A DNA stretch of 64,000 bases from Coprobacter fastidiosus (GTDB lineage Bacteria > Bacteroidota > Bacteroidia > Bacteroidales > Coprobacteraceae), in assembly GCF_030296935.1 (NCBI RefSeq), contig NZ_AP028032.1, positions 1,116,001-1,180,000 of the forward strand. Direction: 5' to 3'. Positions 39,452-49,536 of the stretch are shown piece by piece. Both the position numbers and the translations under genes were made by a program. Positions within the stretch are counted from its first letter, which is position 1. Every line of letters begins with the position of its first letter. The notes below the pieces were generated by a model. That model was not told the origin of the DNA, did no database searches, and saw only the letters and a program-made list of their open reading frames with translations.

Positions 39452-40915
39452 TTAACGAGCAGGAATATTTTCCACCAAATTTGTCAGAAAATTCCAAAAA
39501 TGTTCAACCGATGCTATATTTACTCTCTCATCCGGAGAATGAGGAAACTTAATCGTAGGACCGAACGAAATCATATCTAAATTAGGATATGCCGCACCAA
39601 TAATGCCGCACTCGAGTCCCGCATGCATAATCTTTACTTCAGGATCAAATCCCAATACTTTCTTATGTACATCTTTTGCCACCTTAAGCACCGGTGAATT
39701 GAGGTTCGGCTCCCAACCGGGATAATCCCCGCTGGTCTCTACCTTAGCACCGGCTAATAAAAATACACTCTCCAGACTTGAGACCAAAGCTTGCTTCATA
39801 CTTTCACTCGAGCTTCTTATTAAGATAAGTACCTCTATCGAGCCTTCAGACGAGCGAACAATCGCCAAATTAGAAGATGTCTCCACTACTTCAGGTACTC
39901 CCGGAATCATTCGGGCTACCCCATTACGACAACCGACAACGGCATTTATCAAATCGTCCTGTATAGGCTCAGGAATCAAAAAATCCGGTAATCCGGTTTC
40001 CTCTGCTGTCAAAGTCAAATCATCTTCAATCAAACCGTATTCGTGGATATAGAGAGCCTCAAAATCGGCTACTTCATCTAAAAAGTCCGATTTATATTCG
40101 GCCGGAATAGTAACAACCGCCTCAGCTTCACGAGGAATAGCATTACGCAAATTTCCTCCGCTGACCCATGCCAGCCGAGCATCATACTCTTGTACGGCAT
40201 GTTTCAAGAAACGAAACAGCAGCTTATTTGCATTTGCACGCCCCAAATGAATATCCACACCAGAATGTCCCCCTTTTAATCCAGACACAATAATCTTTAA
40301 AGCTATTTCATTTTCAGGAATATAAGGTTCATCTTTATATCTAAAACTAGCAGTAAGATCAATTCCTCCCGCACAACTCATATATAATTCACCTTCTTGT
40401 TCCGAATCAGTATTCAATAATATCTCTGCCTGCAATAAATCAGGTTGCAACCCTAAAGCTCCATACATCCCCGTCTCTTCATCATAAGTAAACAATGCCT
40501 CTAACGGCCCGTGCTTCAATGCCTCAGACTCAAGAATCGCCAAAATCGAAGAGATTCCGATTCCATTATCCGCCCCTAAGGTCGTACCATTAGCTGTGAC
40601 CCATTCCCCATCGATGTAAGAAGTTATCGGATCTGTCTCAAAATTATGAACTTTATCCGCATTTTTCTGAGGCACCATATCCATGTGTCCTTGCAAAACC
40701 ACAGGTTTTCGATTTTCCATACCGGGAGTTGCTGGTTTACGTATCAAAACATTTCCCGCCTCATCCAAAACCGTTTCTAATCCCAAATTTTTACCAAAAT
40801 CCAGAATATATTGCGTTATTTTCTCCAAATGTCCGGAAGGACGCGGGATTTTACAAATAGCACTAAAATGACGCCATACGGCTTCGGGCTGTAAAGTTTC
40901 GATTTCAGATTTCAT
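39452..40915 (-). CDS. pepD: Cytosolic non-specific dipeptidase (aminoacyl-histidine dipeptidase, M20)
   Basis: This 487-residue cytoplasmic zinc dipeptidase hydrolyses Xaa-His and many other dipeptides. M20 landmarks are present: the metal ligand His and Asp in 'VLQGHMDMVPQK', the bridging Asp in 'LGADNGIGISS', the catalytic Glu pair in 'TYDEETGMYGA', and 'NTDSEQEGELYMSCAGG', which is characteristic of PepD rather than PepT or ArgE. 'HAGLECGII' near the C-terminus completes the site. It lies 20 bases after the membrane-protein gene upstream and is likely co-transcribed with it. Confidence 0.93.
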   Translation of the reverse strand: MKSEIETLQPEAVWRHFSAICKIPRPSGHLEKITQYILDFGKNLGLETVLDEAGNVLIRKPATPGMENRKPVVLQGHMDMVPQKNADKVHNFETDPITSYIDGEWVTANGTTLGADNGIGISSILAILESEALKHGPLEALFTYDEETGMYGALGLQPDLLQAEILLNTDSEQEGELYMSCAGGIDLTASFRYKDEPYIPENEIALKIIVSGLKGGHSGVDIHLGRANANKLLFRFLKHAVQEYDARLAWVSGGNLRNAIPREAEAVVTIPAEYKSDFLDEVADFEALYIHEYGLIEDDLTLTAEETGLPDFLIPEPIQDDLINAVVGCRNGVARMIPGVPEVVETSSNLAIVRSSEGSIEVLILIRSSSESMKQALVSSLESVFLLAGAKVETSGDYPGWEPNLNSPVLKVAKDVHKKVLGFDPEVKIMHAGLECGIIGAAYPNLDMISFGPTIKFPHSPDERVNIASVEHFWNFLTNLVENIPAR

Positions 40916-40935
40916 AAATTTATCTGTTTTTACAG

Positions 40936-42045
40936 TTAATAATTATCATTTTCCCGCCTCGATCCGACAAAATCCGCCAATCCGGCACTTCGGTCTTTTT
41001 TTTTCTCTAACGAAACAGAAAACAGAGTATAAATTCCTAATAATATGATCAATAACATTTGAGATCCATGTGCAACCAAAGCAAACGCTCCGGCAATATT
41101 TTCTCCTATACCATATATAGAAAGTGCCGCAATAATAGCCAAGTGCCATGGGCCGACACCTCCCTGTACCGGAATTCCCATACTGAGGCTTCCCATAACA
41201 AATAACGTCATAGCTGCCAAAACTCCTAAATGCTGCATCGAACCGAAAGCAAAAAAACATACATAAAGTTCCAAAAAATAACAGAACCATATCGCAACGG
41301 TATATAGCAAAAACATCGTTACTTGTTTCATCCGCAATATCGTACGAAAACCATACCATAGATTCTTCACAATGCTTTTTACCTTCGCTACCCATCTATT
41401 TTCGGTTTTCTTTGTAAAAAGCCAAATCAAAAATCCGACCATCACAAGCAGGCAGATATACAGCCAAGGTGTTGTAATCATCCGCCAGAGGGTTTCCTCA
41501 ATTGTAGGAAACTTTCGTAAAAAGTCCCGGAAAACCTTCATCTGCAAGAAAAATGTTATAACAGTAAGAAAAACCAATGTTAACGTATCGCACAAACGTT
41601 CGGATATAATAGACCCCAAAACCTGCGTAAAAGACATTTTTTCCCGACGCGCCAAATAAGTACAACGCCACACTTCCCCTACACGAGGAATCAACAAATT
41701 CATGGCATACATACCGAAAACAGCGTTTGTCAGAGCTTTTACCGAAGGATCTACTCCTAAGGTCTTTAACTGCAACTTCCAACGCAATGCTCTGAATATA
41801 TGACTCATCAACCCGATAATCATAGAAAGAGCGATCCAAAAGTAATTAATTTCAGATTGTAAAATGACTCCGATCTGGTGCATGTCCAAATGACTGTACA
41901 GATACCAAAAAAGAGCCGCTCCGCATAATAACGGAATAAAAAACTTCAATATACTGCCGAGTAATTTCTTCAACTTATCGGGATAAAAAAATATTATTGT
42001 ACCTTTGTGTATTGCAAAGATAGATTTTATCCATAAAAGAAACAT
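40936..42045 (-). CDS. Lysylphosphatidylglycerol synthase-TM/UPF0104-family membrane protein
   Basis: The 369-residue frame gives an integral inner-membrane protein with about seven or eight helices. 'NLLIPRVGEVWRCTYLARRE' and 'GSLSMGIPVQGGVGPWHLAI' are typical of the YbhN/AglD-like flippase-type family (LPG synthase TM region, PF03706). These proteins move or modify lipids; the substrate here is unknown. The start is uncertain. A good -7 box (TATCTTTG, minus strand) lies inside the frame at 42015-42022, downstream of the ATG at 42045. An in-frame TTG at 41973 begins 'KKLLGSILKFFIPLL', where family resemblance starts. The true protein may therefore be 345 residues starting at TTG. Confidence 0.82.
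   Translation of the reverse strand: MFLLWIKSIFAIHKGTIIFFYPDKLKKLLGSILKFFIPLLCGAALFWYLYSHLDMHQIGVILQSEINYFWIALSMIIGLMSHIFRALRWKLQLKTLGVDPSVKALTNAVFGMYAMNLLIPRVGEVWRCTYLARREKMSFTQVLGSIISERLCDTLTLVFLTVITFFLQMKVFRDFLRKFPTIEETLWRMITTPWLYICLLVMVGFLIWLFTKKTENRWVAKVKSIVKNLWYGFRTILRMKQVTMFLLYTVAIWFCYFLELYVCFFAFGSMQHLGVLAAMTLFVMGSLSMGIPVQGGVGPWHLAIIAALSIYGIGENIAGAFALVAHGSQMLLIILLGIYTLFSVSLEKKKDRSAGLADFVGSRRENDNY
42000..42007 (+). promoter_or_regulatory. -7 promoter box candidate for rsmA
   Basis: TACCTTTG matches TAnnTTTG, 110 bases before the rsmA ATG. It faces, and nearly abuts, a minus-strand box at 42015-42022. No -33 box is evident. A near match (TCTCTTTG, 42070-42077) closer to rsmA is an alternative. 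Confidence 0.4.
42015..42022 (-). promoter_or_regulatory. -7 promoter box candidate for the flippase-like gene and pepD
   Basis: On the minus strand this reads TATCTTTG, an exact TAnnTTTG. Transcription would begin near 42008, leaving about 35 bases to the in-frame TTG at 41973 and placing the ATG at 42045 outside the transcript. Confidence 0.5.
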
Positions 42046-42117
42046 CTCTTTACCGGATTTAATTAAAATCTCTTTGCAAATTATACATTGATTAACGATC
42101 CTGCTACCTGAATTTTT

Positions 42118-42906
42118 ATGACAGACTCGGTAAAACCTAAAAAATTTTTAGGACAACATTTTTTGAAAGACCTCGATATAGCCCGCCGAATAGCAGATAC
42201 CGTAGGCGATTATAAGGATATTCCTATTCTCGAAATAGGTCCGGGAATGGGAGTATTGACCCAATACCTGATACAAAACAATCATGACCTCACTGTAGTA
42301 GAGTTAGATTCAGAATCTGTCAGATATTTGAGTGAACATTTTCCCCAATTAAACGGCAGAATATTGGAACAAGACTTTTTAAAATTGGATCTAACAAATC
42401 TTTTCACGGGAAAATTTTGTGTTATCGGAAACTATCCTTATAACATATCGAGCCAGATATTTTTCAAGGTTCTCGATTATAAAAACCAAATTCCATGTTG
42501 CAGCGGAATGATTCAGAAAGAGGTAGCAGAACGTATAGCTTCTAAGCCCGGATGTAAAGCTTACGGAATATTGAGTGTACTTATGCAGGCTTGGTACGAT
42601 ATAGAATATCTGTTTACCGTTCCCGAACACGTCTTCAACCCTCCTCCAAAAGTCAAATCTGCCGTAATAAAAATGACCCGAAATAAAACAGAACGGCTGG
42701 GATGTAACGAGAAATTATTCAAAACCATAGTGAAAACAGGCTTTAATCAAAGAAGAAAAACGCTTCGGAATTCACTTAGACAACTATTAGGCAAAAAATG
42801 CGAATTACTGGAAGATCCCGTTTTCGACAAACGCCCTGAACAGCTTTCGGTAAAGCAATTTATCGACCTTACCAACCAAATAGAAAAGTTTATTCCTCAA
42901 CCTTAA
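42118..42906 (+). CDS. rsmA: 16S rRNA dimethyladenosine transferase RsmA (KsgA)
   Basis: This 262-residue cytoplasmic enzyme uses SAM to dimethylate the two adjacent adenines in the 3'-terminal helix of 16S rRNA (A1518 and A1519). The N-terminal 'KKFLGQHFLKDLDIARRIAD' and SAM-binding 'ILEIGPGMGVLTQYLI' are diagnostic. The catalytic NPPY-type motif appears as 'IGNYPYNISSQIF'. The C-terminal helical domain with 'VFNPPPKVKSAVIKM' is complete. It is followed by mgtE after 12 bases and probably shares its transcript. Confidence 0.96.
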   Translation: MTDSVKPKKFLGQHFLKDLDIARRIADTVGDYKDIPILEIGPGMGVLTQYLIQNNHDLTVVELDSESVRYLSEHFPQLNGRILEQDFLKLDLTNLFTGKFCVIGNYPYNISSQIFFKVLDYKNQIPCCSGMIQKEVAERIASKPGCKAYGILSVLMQAWYDIEYLFTVPEHVFNPPPKVKSAVIKMTRNKTERLGCNEKLFKTIVKTGFNQRRKTLRNSLRQLLGKKCELLEDPVFDKRPEQLSVKQFIDLTNQIEKFIPQP

Positions 42907-42918
42907 GCTTAATTTATT

Positions 42919-44268
42919 ATGGAACAATTTTCAGAAGAATATATCAAGGAAGTACGAGATATTATTAAAAATAACGATACAGAAAAAGCCAAAGAACTGT
43001 TAAAAGGTCTGCATCCCGCCGATATTGCGGAACTTTATCAGGCTTTGGATCTAGATGAAGCAGAATTCATCTATATGCTTCTCGATAGCGAGAAAGCAGC
43101 AGATGTATTGATCGAATTAGATGAAGATGATCGTAAAAAATTATTGAAACATCTTCCCAATGAGGTCATAGCTAAACAATTTATAGACCACTTGGACACG
43201 GACGATGCTGTCGATCTGATCCGTGAAATGGATGAAGAGGCTCAGGAAGAAATCTTATCCCATATCGATGATGTGGAACAGGCCGGAGATATTGTCGATT
43301 TATTGAAATACGACGAAGATACCGCCGGGGGACTTATGGGTACGGAGATGGTTGTCGTAAATGAGAATTGGAGTATGCCCGAATGTCTGAAAGAGATGCG
43401 CATCCAAGCAGAAGAGATGGACGAAATATATTATGTATATGTTGTCGATGATGATGAACGGCTAAAAGGTGTTTTTCCTCTAAAAAAGATGATAACCAAC
43501 CCATCGGTATCGAAGATCAAACACGTCATGAAAAAAGATCCGGTATCGGTAAAAACAGACACTCCTATCGAAGAAGTCGCACAGGTATTCGAGAAATATG
43601 ACCTTGTCGCCGTTCCCGTAATAGACAGTATCGGGCGGTTAGTAGGACGCATTACGGTCGATGATGTCATGGACGAAGTCCGCGAACAAGCAGAAAGGGA
43701 ATACCAGTTGGCATCCGGTATCTCCCAAGACGTAGAGACTACCGACACCATTTATACACAAACTTCTGCCCGGCTTCCGTGGCTATTGATAGGTATGTTC
43801 GGAGGACTTACCAATTCGATTATTCTCGGAAATTTCGAAACCGGATTTATTACAAACCCTGCAATGGCCCTTTTTATCCCCCTTATCGGAGGGACTGGCG
43901 GAAATGTCGGGATACAATCTTCCGCTATCGTAGTACAAGGTCTGGCAAACGGATCATTGGCATTACACAATGCAGGGAAACAGATACTGAAAGAATTGGC
44001 CGTCGCTTTAATCAATGCCAGCATGATTTCTCTTCTTGTATTCGGATACAACTGGTTTCGTATGGGTATTGATGCTGTCACCATAGCCGTATCTTTATCT
44101 CTTTTTTCCGTAGTCATATTCGCTTCAATTTTCGGAACGATAGTACCTATCACTTTAGAAAAATTCAAAATAGATCCGGCTATTGCAACCGGTCCGTTTA
44201 TCACCATCACAAACGATATTATAGGAATGCTCATTTATATGAGTATTTGCGCTACCCTTGCTGCCTGA
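42919..44268 (+). CDS. mgtE: Magnesium transporter MgtE
   Basis: This is a 449-residue Mg2+ channel of the inner membrane. An N-terminal superhelical domain rich in acidic residues (~1-130, 'LHPADIAELYQALDLDEAEF') and a CBS pair (~135-255) form the Mg2+-sensing gate. The plug helix and five transmembrane helices follow (~275-449), with the pore line 'PLIGGTGGNVGIQSSAI'. The length and domain order are those of the standard family. It is co-directional with rsmA and ends at a shared terminator facing hcp. Confidence 0.95.
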   Translation: MEQFSEEYIKEVRDIIKNNDTEKAKELLKGLHPADIAELYQALDLDEAEFIYMLLDSEKAADVLIELDEDDRKKLLKHLPNEVIAKQFIDHLDTDDAVDLIREMDEEAQEEILSHIDDVEQAGDIVDLLKYDEDTAGGLMGTEMVVVNENWSMPECLKEMRIQAEEMDEIYYVYVVDDDERLKGVFPLKKMITNPSVSKIKHVMKKDPVSVKTDTPIEEVAQVFEKYDLVAVPVIDSIGRLVGRITVDDVMDEVREQAEREYQLASGISQDVETTDTIYTQTSARLPWLLIGMFGGLTNSIILGNFETGFITNPAMALFIPLIGGTGGNVGIQSSAIVVQGLANGSLALHNAGKQILKELAVALINASMISLLVFGYNWFRMGIDAVTIAVSLSLFSVVIFASIFGTIVPITLEKFKIDPAIATGPFITITNDIIGMLIYMSICATLAA

Positions 44269-44282
44269 AAATTAAATTCAAA

Positions 44283-44323
44283 TCCCCTTATTTGCCTCTT
44301 TCCAATTCAGGCAGATAAGGGGA
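44283..44323. terminator. Bidirectional terminator between mgtE and hcp
   Basis: A 15-bp stem with one wobble (44283-44297 with 44309-44323) built on CCCCTTAT/ATAAGGGG lies between the convergent stop codons. No long T-run follows in either direction. Confidence 0.65.
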
Positions 44324-44340
44324 ACACAATACAAACTACG

Positions 44341-45987
44341 TTACGCACGAATCCAACGTTTCATATCTTCCTCCACCGAAGAAATTGTCGTTATTCCGAA
44401 TTTTTCAACTAAAACTTTCAGGACATTCGGTGAAAAGAAAGCCGGAAAAGTCGGTCCAAGATGAATATTTTTTATTCCGAGACTCAACAATGCCAACAAT
44501 ACGATAACAGCCTTCTGTTCATACCATGCAATATTATAAACAATTGGTAAATCATTTATATTTTTCAATCCCAAAGCATCACGTAAAGCAAGAGCTATAA
44601 CCACTAAAGAATAGCTGTCGTTACATTGACCGGCATCCAATACACGAGGTATACCATTTATATCACCCAAAGACAATTTATTATAACGATATTTAGCACA
44701 CCCGGCAGTAAGTATAACATCGTCTTTAGGCAATGCTTCCGCAAAATTCGTATAATATTCACGTGACTTCATACGTCCGTCACACCCTGCCATTACGACA
44801 AATTTTTTAATTGCCCCAGACTTGACTGCATCGACAATCTTATCGGCCAATGCCAATACCTGATGATGGGCAAAACCTCCGATTATCTCACCATGTTCTA
44901 TCTCTACAGGAGGCTGGCACTGTTTTGCATGAGCGATCAGTGCCGAAAAGTCTTTTTTTCCGCCTTTCTGACGATTCGGAATATGTTTTGCACCCGGCAA
45001 TCCGGCAGAACCGGTAGTATAAATGCGATCGGCATAAGTCGCACTTTTCAATGGAGGTACAATACAGTTGGTCGTAAAAAGAAATACACCGTTAAATGTC
45101 TCGAATTCTTCTTTTTGACGCCACCATGAATTTCCGTAATTACCGACAAAATGCTTATATTTCTTAAAAGCCGGATAATAATGTGCAGGCAACATTTCAC
45201 TATGAGTATAAACATCCACACCCTGACCGTCCGTCTGCTCGAGCAACTCTTCAAAATCTTTCAGATCATGTCCGCTTACCAAAATCCCCGGGCGTTTACC
45301 TACTCCGATATTAACTTTCGTAATTTCAGGATTTCCATAAGAAGAGGTATTCGCCTTATCAAGAAGAGCCATAGCCTTCACCCCGCACTCTCCGACATTC
45401 AACACCAAAGAAACAAGCTCCTCGGCAGAAATATCCGAGCGAGATATTTCTGCAAGGGCATTTTCTATCATCGCATATATGTCATGATCCTCAAATCCGA
45501 GATTTAAAGCATGTTCTGTATAAGCTGCCGCACCCTTCACTCCATAAATTACCATTTGTTTCAAAGAGCGCAAATCTTCGTTCGGCTCACTCAATACACC
45601 CACTTCAGCAGCTTCAGCAAGATAATTCTCTTCAGAAACAAAATAAGCGACTTCAGGCATATCCGGTAAAGCGATATTCCGCTTTTTGGCTGTTCCAACA
45701 AGAATGTTTTTTATTTCAAACGCTTTTTTTATCCGTACTATTATAGCCTCATCATCAAAATTAGCATTGGTTATCGTACAAAACAAAGCATCCAAAACAA
45801 AATGGTCTATTTCGTTATCTGCCGTGCCTTTCTCACGTAAAGTCCGGTTCACGATAGCTATTCCCCTGACAGCATACAACAACACATCCATATAAGCTGC
45901 TGTTTGAGGGTCTTTACCGCAAACACCCTTTACCGTGCACCCTGTGCCCCGAGCAGTTTCCTGACATTGAAAACAAAACATATTCAT
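44341..45987 (-). CDS. hcp: Hybrid cluster protein (hydroxylamine reductase)
   Basis: The 548-residue cytoplasmic iron-sulfur protein reduces hydroxylamine and is thought to act mainly on nitric oxide as part of nitrosative-stress defence. The N-terminal proximal cluster ligands are C5, C8, C17 and C23 ('MFCFQCQE', '[10 protein letters not shown]'). The hybrid-cluster region contains '[14 protein letters not shown]', 'FTTNCIVPP', '[15 protein letters not shown]', '[11 protein letters not shown]' and '[12 protein letters not shown]', as in the family. The length matches. No reductase (Hcr) gene is adjacent. Its 410-base upstream region is gene-free. Confidence 0.95.
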   Translation of the reverse strand: MNMFCFQCQETARGTGCTVKGVCGKDPQTAAYMDVLLYAVRGIAIVNRTLREKGTADNEIDHFVLDALFCTITNANFDDEAIIVRIKKAFEIKNILVGTAKKRNIALPDMPEVAYFVSEENYLAEAAEVGVLSEPNEDLRSLKQMVIYGVKGAAAYTEHALNLGFEDHDIYAMIENALAEISRSDISAEELVSLVLNVGECGVKAMALLDKANTSSYGNPEITKVNIGVGKRPGILVSGHDLKDFEELLEQTDGQGVDVYTHSEMLPAHYYPAFKKYKHFVGNYGNSWWRQKEEFETFNGVFLFTTNCIVPPLKSATYADRIYTTGSAGLPGAKHIPNRQKGGKKDFSALIAHAKQCQPPVEIEHGEIIGGFAHHQVLALADKIVDAVKSGAIKKFVVMAGCDGRMKSREYYTNFAEALPKDDVILTAGCAKYRYNKLSLGDINGIPRVLDAGQCNDSYSLVVIALALRDALGLKNINDLPIVYNIAWYEQKAVIVLLALLSLGIKNIHLGPTFPAFFSPNVLKVLVEKFGITTISSVEEDMKRWIRA

Positions 45988-46397
45988 AATTTTCTGTATT
46001 TAATAGGTTAGCTTAAAACCATTTTTCATATTTCACTTCATCCCGTAAAGAAAGAACAATCAAATTCTAAAGAATGTTTACGGGAACTCTATCTTTTGCT
46101 GTTTGCGCAATAGCCAATATAATACTTAGAGATTGTTTAAGAGCCTGGCTAAATTTTCCAATAAAAAAGTAAATTAGAAGGAAATCAACTGAAACAAATA
46201 CACGAACTCTACAGAATTTGATATTACACATGAATATGTCCGGTATTACTTGCCTTACGCTGTCTTGTACCCTCAGTCAAATAACAGAAACAGGAAATAA
46301 TGCATCCTCAAAATAAACATTTTCAAAAATGATAAGGACAAACTCTTTACTTGTATTCAAAGTATCTGATTTTTTCTAAAAAAACAGAAAATACGCA
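45988..46397. other. Gene-free region upstream of hcp
   Basis: About 410 bases between the hcp start and the stop of the glycosyltransferase gene. I see no open frame with family resemblance and no tRNA-like fold. Weak inverted repeats occur at 46006-46020 (GGTT...AACC) and at 46041-46049 with 46077-46085 (TCCCGTAAA/TTTACGGGA, 27-base loop). Either could be regulatory for hcp or chance. No exact TAnnTTTG box was found near hcp. Confidence 0.4.
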
Positions 46398-47288
46398 TCA
46401 AACTTTCCTTTCAGAATGCAGTACTGAACAAAAATAAGCGAGTTTATAAAAGTCGAATAGAAACATGGATGGATAACGACTATTCAAATTACGCTCTATA
46501 ATAGGCTTTAAAGCGCTTCCTAAAACACGAATTACCCCGGTCATTCGCATTTTTTTGAGTTTTTCATAAGTAGCAATAAGTCGTATATTTTGGGCATCTT
46601 TTTCCGAAAGAAGATTCATATAAATCAAAAAAAGATTTTTCAGACTATTTTTTGTTTTCTCAAGAAACTCCTTATTCGTATTTAATCCTTGATGCAATAA
46701 AGGGTTATCTACATACAAAACTGCAATATTATTTTTCATCAATTCTATTCCGAAAAGAGTATCCTCATGTCCATAATTCCATATTTTTCCATCAAAACGA
46801 ACTTTTTCGAATATATTTTTCTCAATGAAAAAATTACCTGAAAGAAACGCTCTTTTGTTTCCTTTAATTTTCGACTCTCGTTTCATCCCATATGCCCAAT
46901 GTAGAAATCTATCCCTTGATAAATCTTCTTTTCGACAATATATATGCCCACCGCACATCACCTGAGCATTCCCAATCTGATCAAGATAATTTTTCAAATA
47001 AGAGTCCGATACGACTTGCATATCGCAATCCATAAAAACAAGATATAGATAATGAGCTTCATCTGCCAAAAGATTCCGTATAGCTGAACGGCCTATATTC
47101 TTTCCCAATTCACGATATACGACATGAGGCAAGTTTTTTACTTCCCTGTTCTCTTCCAAAAAAAGAGATGATCCATCGTCAAATGCTAAAATCTCATATT
47201 CAACGTCCAAATTCTCTGCTTGGGCAGACAAAGAATTGATCAACCTGCGACAGTCATAATTATATATCGGAATCAATACAGATAGCAT
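46398..47288 (-). CDS. Family 2 glycosyltransferase
   Basis: This 296-residue GT-A fold enzyme transfers a sugar from a nucleotide donor. It begins directly with the Rossmann-like strand 'MLSVLIPIYNYD'. It has the donor-binding 'LAFDDGSS', the metal-binding DxD as 'FMDCDMQ', and the acceptor/catalytic region 'NYGHEDTLFGIELMKN'. It has no signal peptide and only a weakly hydrophobic C-terminus, so it is cytoplasmic or membrane-peripheral. It stands apart from any polysaccharide cluster. The sugar and acceptor are unknown. It lies 54 bases upstream-to-downstream of the dihydrouridine synthase gene and may share its transcript. Confidence 0.88.
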   Translation of the reverse strand: MLSVLIPIYNYDCRRLINSLSAQAENLDVEYEILAFDDGSSLFLEENREVKNLPHVVYRELGKNIGRSAIRNLLADEAHYLYLVFMDCDMQVVSDSYLKNYLDQIGNAQVMCGGHIYCRKEDLSRDRFLHWAYGMKRESKIKGNKRAFLSGNFFIEKNIFEKVRFDGKIWNYGHEDTLFGIELMKNNIAVLYVDNPLLHQGLNTNKEFLEKTKNSLKNLFLIYMNLLSEKDAQNIRLIATYEKLKKMRMTGVIRVLGSALKPIIERNLNSRYPSMFLFDFYKLAYFCSVLHSERKV

Positions 47289-47342
47289 AACAATAAATCT
47301 TTTCTTCGGGAAAAGTAGAAAAATAAAATCAAATAAACAATC

Positions 47343-48284
47343 CTATTTCTTCAATATTTCCTGTACATAACTCCGATAAGCATCCAAGTTACGAGATTTA
47401 AGAATACATTTTCTTAATTTTCTGTCCATATCAGGGCATAAATATTCCCACAAAGTTTTCATCTTTGCCAAAACTTGATGATCTCCTCCCTGATAATGAG
47501 ACGAATAATATTGTAACAAGGCGTTGTGGAAACAATATAAACGTTCTCTAAATTCACTATCCGGCAATTTAGTACCCGATTTATACGTCAAAGCTAATGA
47601 TGGATCGGTCAATAAACCTCTTCCCAACATGACACCGGCAAGATGAGGATAATCTGCAATAATACACTCTATATCTTCCAAAGTTACCAGATCACCATTA
47701 TAAATCAACGGAACAGGACAAAGTTCATAAAAACGGGAAAAAGTTTTCAGATCGGTTTTTCCTTTATATTGTTGAATCCCTAAACGGGGATGCAAAACCA
47801 CTCGTGAAACCGGATATTTTTCCAACAAAGGTAATAAGCGAAAAATTTCATCTGCACTCTCCCATCCTAATCTCGCCTTAATGGAAAAGTCGATAGCAGG
47901 AAACTCCAAAAATACTTTAAGAAGGGCTTCTACTTCTTCCGGAAACGGCAATATACCCGAACCTTTATGGCGTTTTACCAAAAGAGGAAACGGACATCCC
48001 AAATTAAGATCTGCTCTTGTATAACCTTGTTTTTCAAATAAACATAGTATAGAACGTAATTCTTCCGGAATGGAAGCTATAACCTGAGGAACAAGAATCG
48101 GCACAGAATTCCGCAAAGGATCAATATCCGAAATATCTCTATTCCGAAATTTATTTCCATTCTCTAAACGAACAAAGGGAGTATAATAAACATCTACTCC
48201 ACCGAAATAAGTGTGAAAATAATTTCGATAAGGAGCATCGGTATAACCTTGTAGAGGAGCAAAATAGACGGGACAATCTACCAT
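47343..48284 (-). CDS. tRNA-dihydrouridine synthase (Dus family)
   Basis: This 313-residue flavoenzyme reduces specific uridines of tRNA to dihydrouridine with NADPH. The N-terminal FMN-barrel line 'YFAPLQGYTDAPYRNYF', the catalytic Cys in 'LNLGCPFPLLVKRHKGSGIL', 'FSIKARLGW', 'LIYNGDLVT' and 'GVMLGRGLLTDPSL' are all Dus signatures. I chose the ATG at 48284 over the in-frame ATG at 48317, because the latter falls inside the dnaJ terminator hairpin and resemblance starts at residue 5 of the shorter form. Which Dus subfamily it belongs to is not clear from sequence. Confidence 0.88.
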   Translation of the reverse strand: MVDCPVYFAPLQGYTDAPYRNYFHTYFGGVDVYYTPFVRLENGNKFRNRDISDIDPLRNSVPILVPQVIASIPEELRSILCLFEKQGYTRADLNLGCPFPLLVKRHKGSGILPFPEEVEALLKVFLEFPAIDFSIKARLGWESADEIFRLLPLLEKYPVSRVVLHPRLGIQQYKGKTDLKTFSRFYELCPVPLIYNGDLVTLEDIECIIADYPHLAGVMLGRGLLTDPSLALTYKSGTKLPDSEFRERLYCFHNALLQYYSSHYQGGDHQVLAKMKTLWEYLCPDMDRKLRKCILKSRNLDAYRSYVQEILKK

Positions 48285-48299
48285 AAGTATTTTCACAAA

Positions 48300-48337
48300 A
48301 ATACGGCATCTACACAAATAATCGCAGATGCCGTATT
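48300..48337 (-). terminator. Intrinsic terminator of grpE-dnaJ
   Basis: A 12-bp perfect stem (48300-48311 with 48326-48337) reads into ATTTTTGTG on the minus strand, 26 bases after the dnaJ stop. It overlaps the longer possible start of the dihydrouridine synthase. Confidence 0.85.
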
Positions 48338-48363
48338 GCTATTTTCAATTCACATTACCACTA

Positions 48364-49521
48364 TCAATCAAACATGTGTTTCAGCTTGCTGAATATACGA
48401 TCTTTTACAGACTTGGAAGGAGTAAAGTTAGAAGCACCTTTCATTTTCTCTATTTCCTGTCTTTCCGATGTAGTCAGACTCTCCGGCACATATACCGAAA
48501 CATTCACCAACAAATCTCCTACACCGTAACGATTAATAGAGGGCAAACCTTTTCCTCTCAGCCTCAATACCTTTCCGGGCTGAGTTCCGGGTTCTATCTT
48601 GACTTTCGCCTTGCCATCTATCGTAGGAACTTCAAGAGACCCTCCTAAAGCCGCTGTCGGGAAATCAAGAAGAGCATTGTATATCAGATCATTTTCATCA
48701 CGTAACAATTCCGGATGCGGTTCTTCCTCTATCACGATCAGCAAATCACCGTTTACACCCCCGTGACGGGCAGCATTTCCTTTTCCGCTCATCGAAAGCT
48801 GCATTCCTTCAGCTACCCCTGCCGGAATATTCAATGTAATAACCTCATCTTCCTTTAAGATGCCTTCTCCGTTACAAACATTACATTTTTTTGTTATAAT
48901 GCGACCTTCCCCTCCACACGTGGGACATGTAGTCGTCGATTGCATCGCACCTAAAAATGTTTGTTGTACCTGAGTAACGACACCGCTCCCGTTACAAGTA
49001 GAACATGTCGTGTAAGCTGTACCGTTCTCAGCTCCTGTTCCGTGACATGCCTTACATCCGACATATTTTTTTACTTTTATTTTCTTCTCGACTCCGGTAG
49101 ATATTTCTTTTAATGTAAGTTTTACTTTTACCCGAAGATCTGATCCCCGGTTAACGTGACGCCGTGTTCGGCCACTGCTACCGCCACCGAAACCGCTGAA
49201 TCCGCCGAATCCGCCACCGAAAATATCTCCGAAATGAGAAAATATATCTTCCATAGACATTCCTCCGGCACTGAATCCGCCACCACCGGCCGCACCGTTC
49301 AACCCTTCGTGTCCGAACTGATCATAACGACTTCGCTTATCGGGATTGCTCAATACTTCATAAGCCTCGGCTGCTTCTTTAAACTTCTCTTCAGCTTCCT
49401 TATCGCCGGGGTTCTTATCCGGGTGATACTGTATAGCTTTCTTACGATATGCTTTTTTTATCTCCTCGTCTGTTGCATTTTTGGCAACATCCAGCACTTC
49501 ATAATAATCTCGCTTAGCCAT
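48364..49521 (-). CDS. dnaJ: Chaperone DnaJ (Hsp40)
   Basis: The 385-residue co-chaperone stimulates DnaK ATPase and delivers unfolded proteins. The J domain (1-70) has the HPD triad in 'YHPDKNPGD'. A Gly/Phe-rich linker (~75-120) is followed by four zinc-binding repeats ([32 protein letters not shown]). The C-terminal substrate-binding domains are complete. It lies 15 bases after grpE, in a conserved grpE-dnaJ pair; dnaK is not in the window. Confidence 0.97.
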   Translation of the reverse strand: MAKRDYYEVLDVAKNATDEEIKKAYRKKAIQYHPDKNPGDKEAEEKFKEAAEAYEVLSNPDKRSRYDQFGHEGLNGAAGGGGFSAGGMSMEDIFSHFGDIFGGGFGGFSGFGGGSSGRTRRHVNRGSDLRVKVKLTLKEISTGVEKKIKVKKYVGCKACHGTGAENGTAYTTCSTCNGSGVVTQVQQTFLGAMQSTTTCPTCGGEGRIITKKCNVCNGEGILKEDEVITLNIPAGVAEGMQLSMSGKGNAARHGGVNGDLLIVIEEEPHPELLRDENDLIYNALLDFPTAALGGSLEVPTIDGKAKVKIEPGTQPGKVLRLRGKGLPSINRYGVGDLLVNVSVYVPESLTTSERQEIEKMKGASNFTPSKSVKDRIFSKLKHMFD

Positions 49522-49536
49522 TTCTTACCCTTTCAA

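Noticed and set aside
46041-46085. Inverted repeat TCCCGTAAA/TTTACGGGA upstream of hcp
   Set aside because: Nine base pairs around a 27-base loop with no T-run is too weak to call a terminator or a specific operator.
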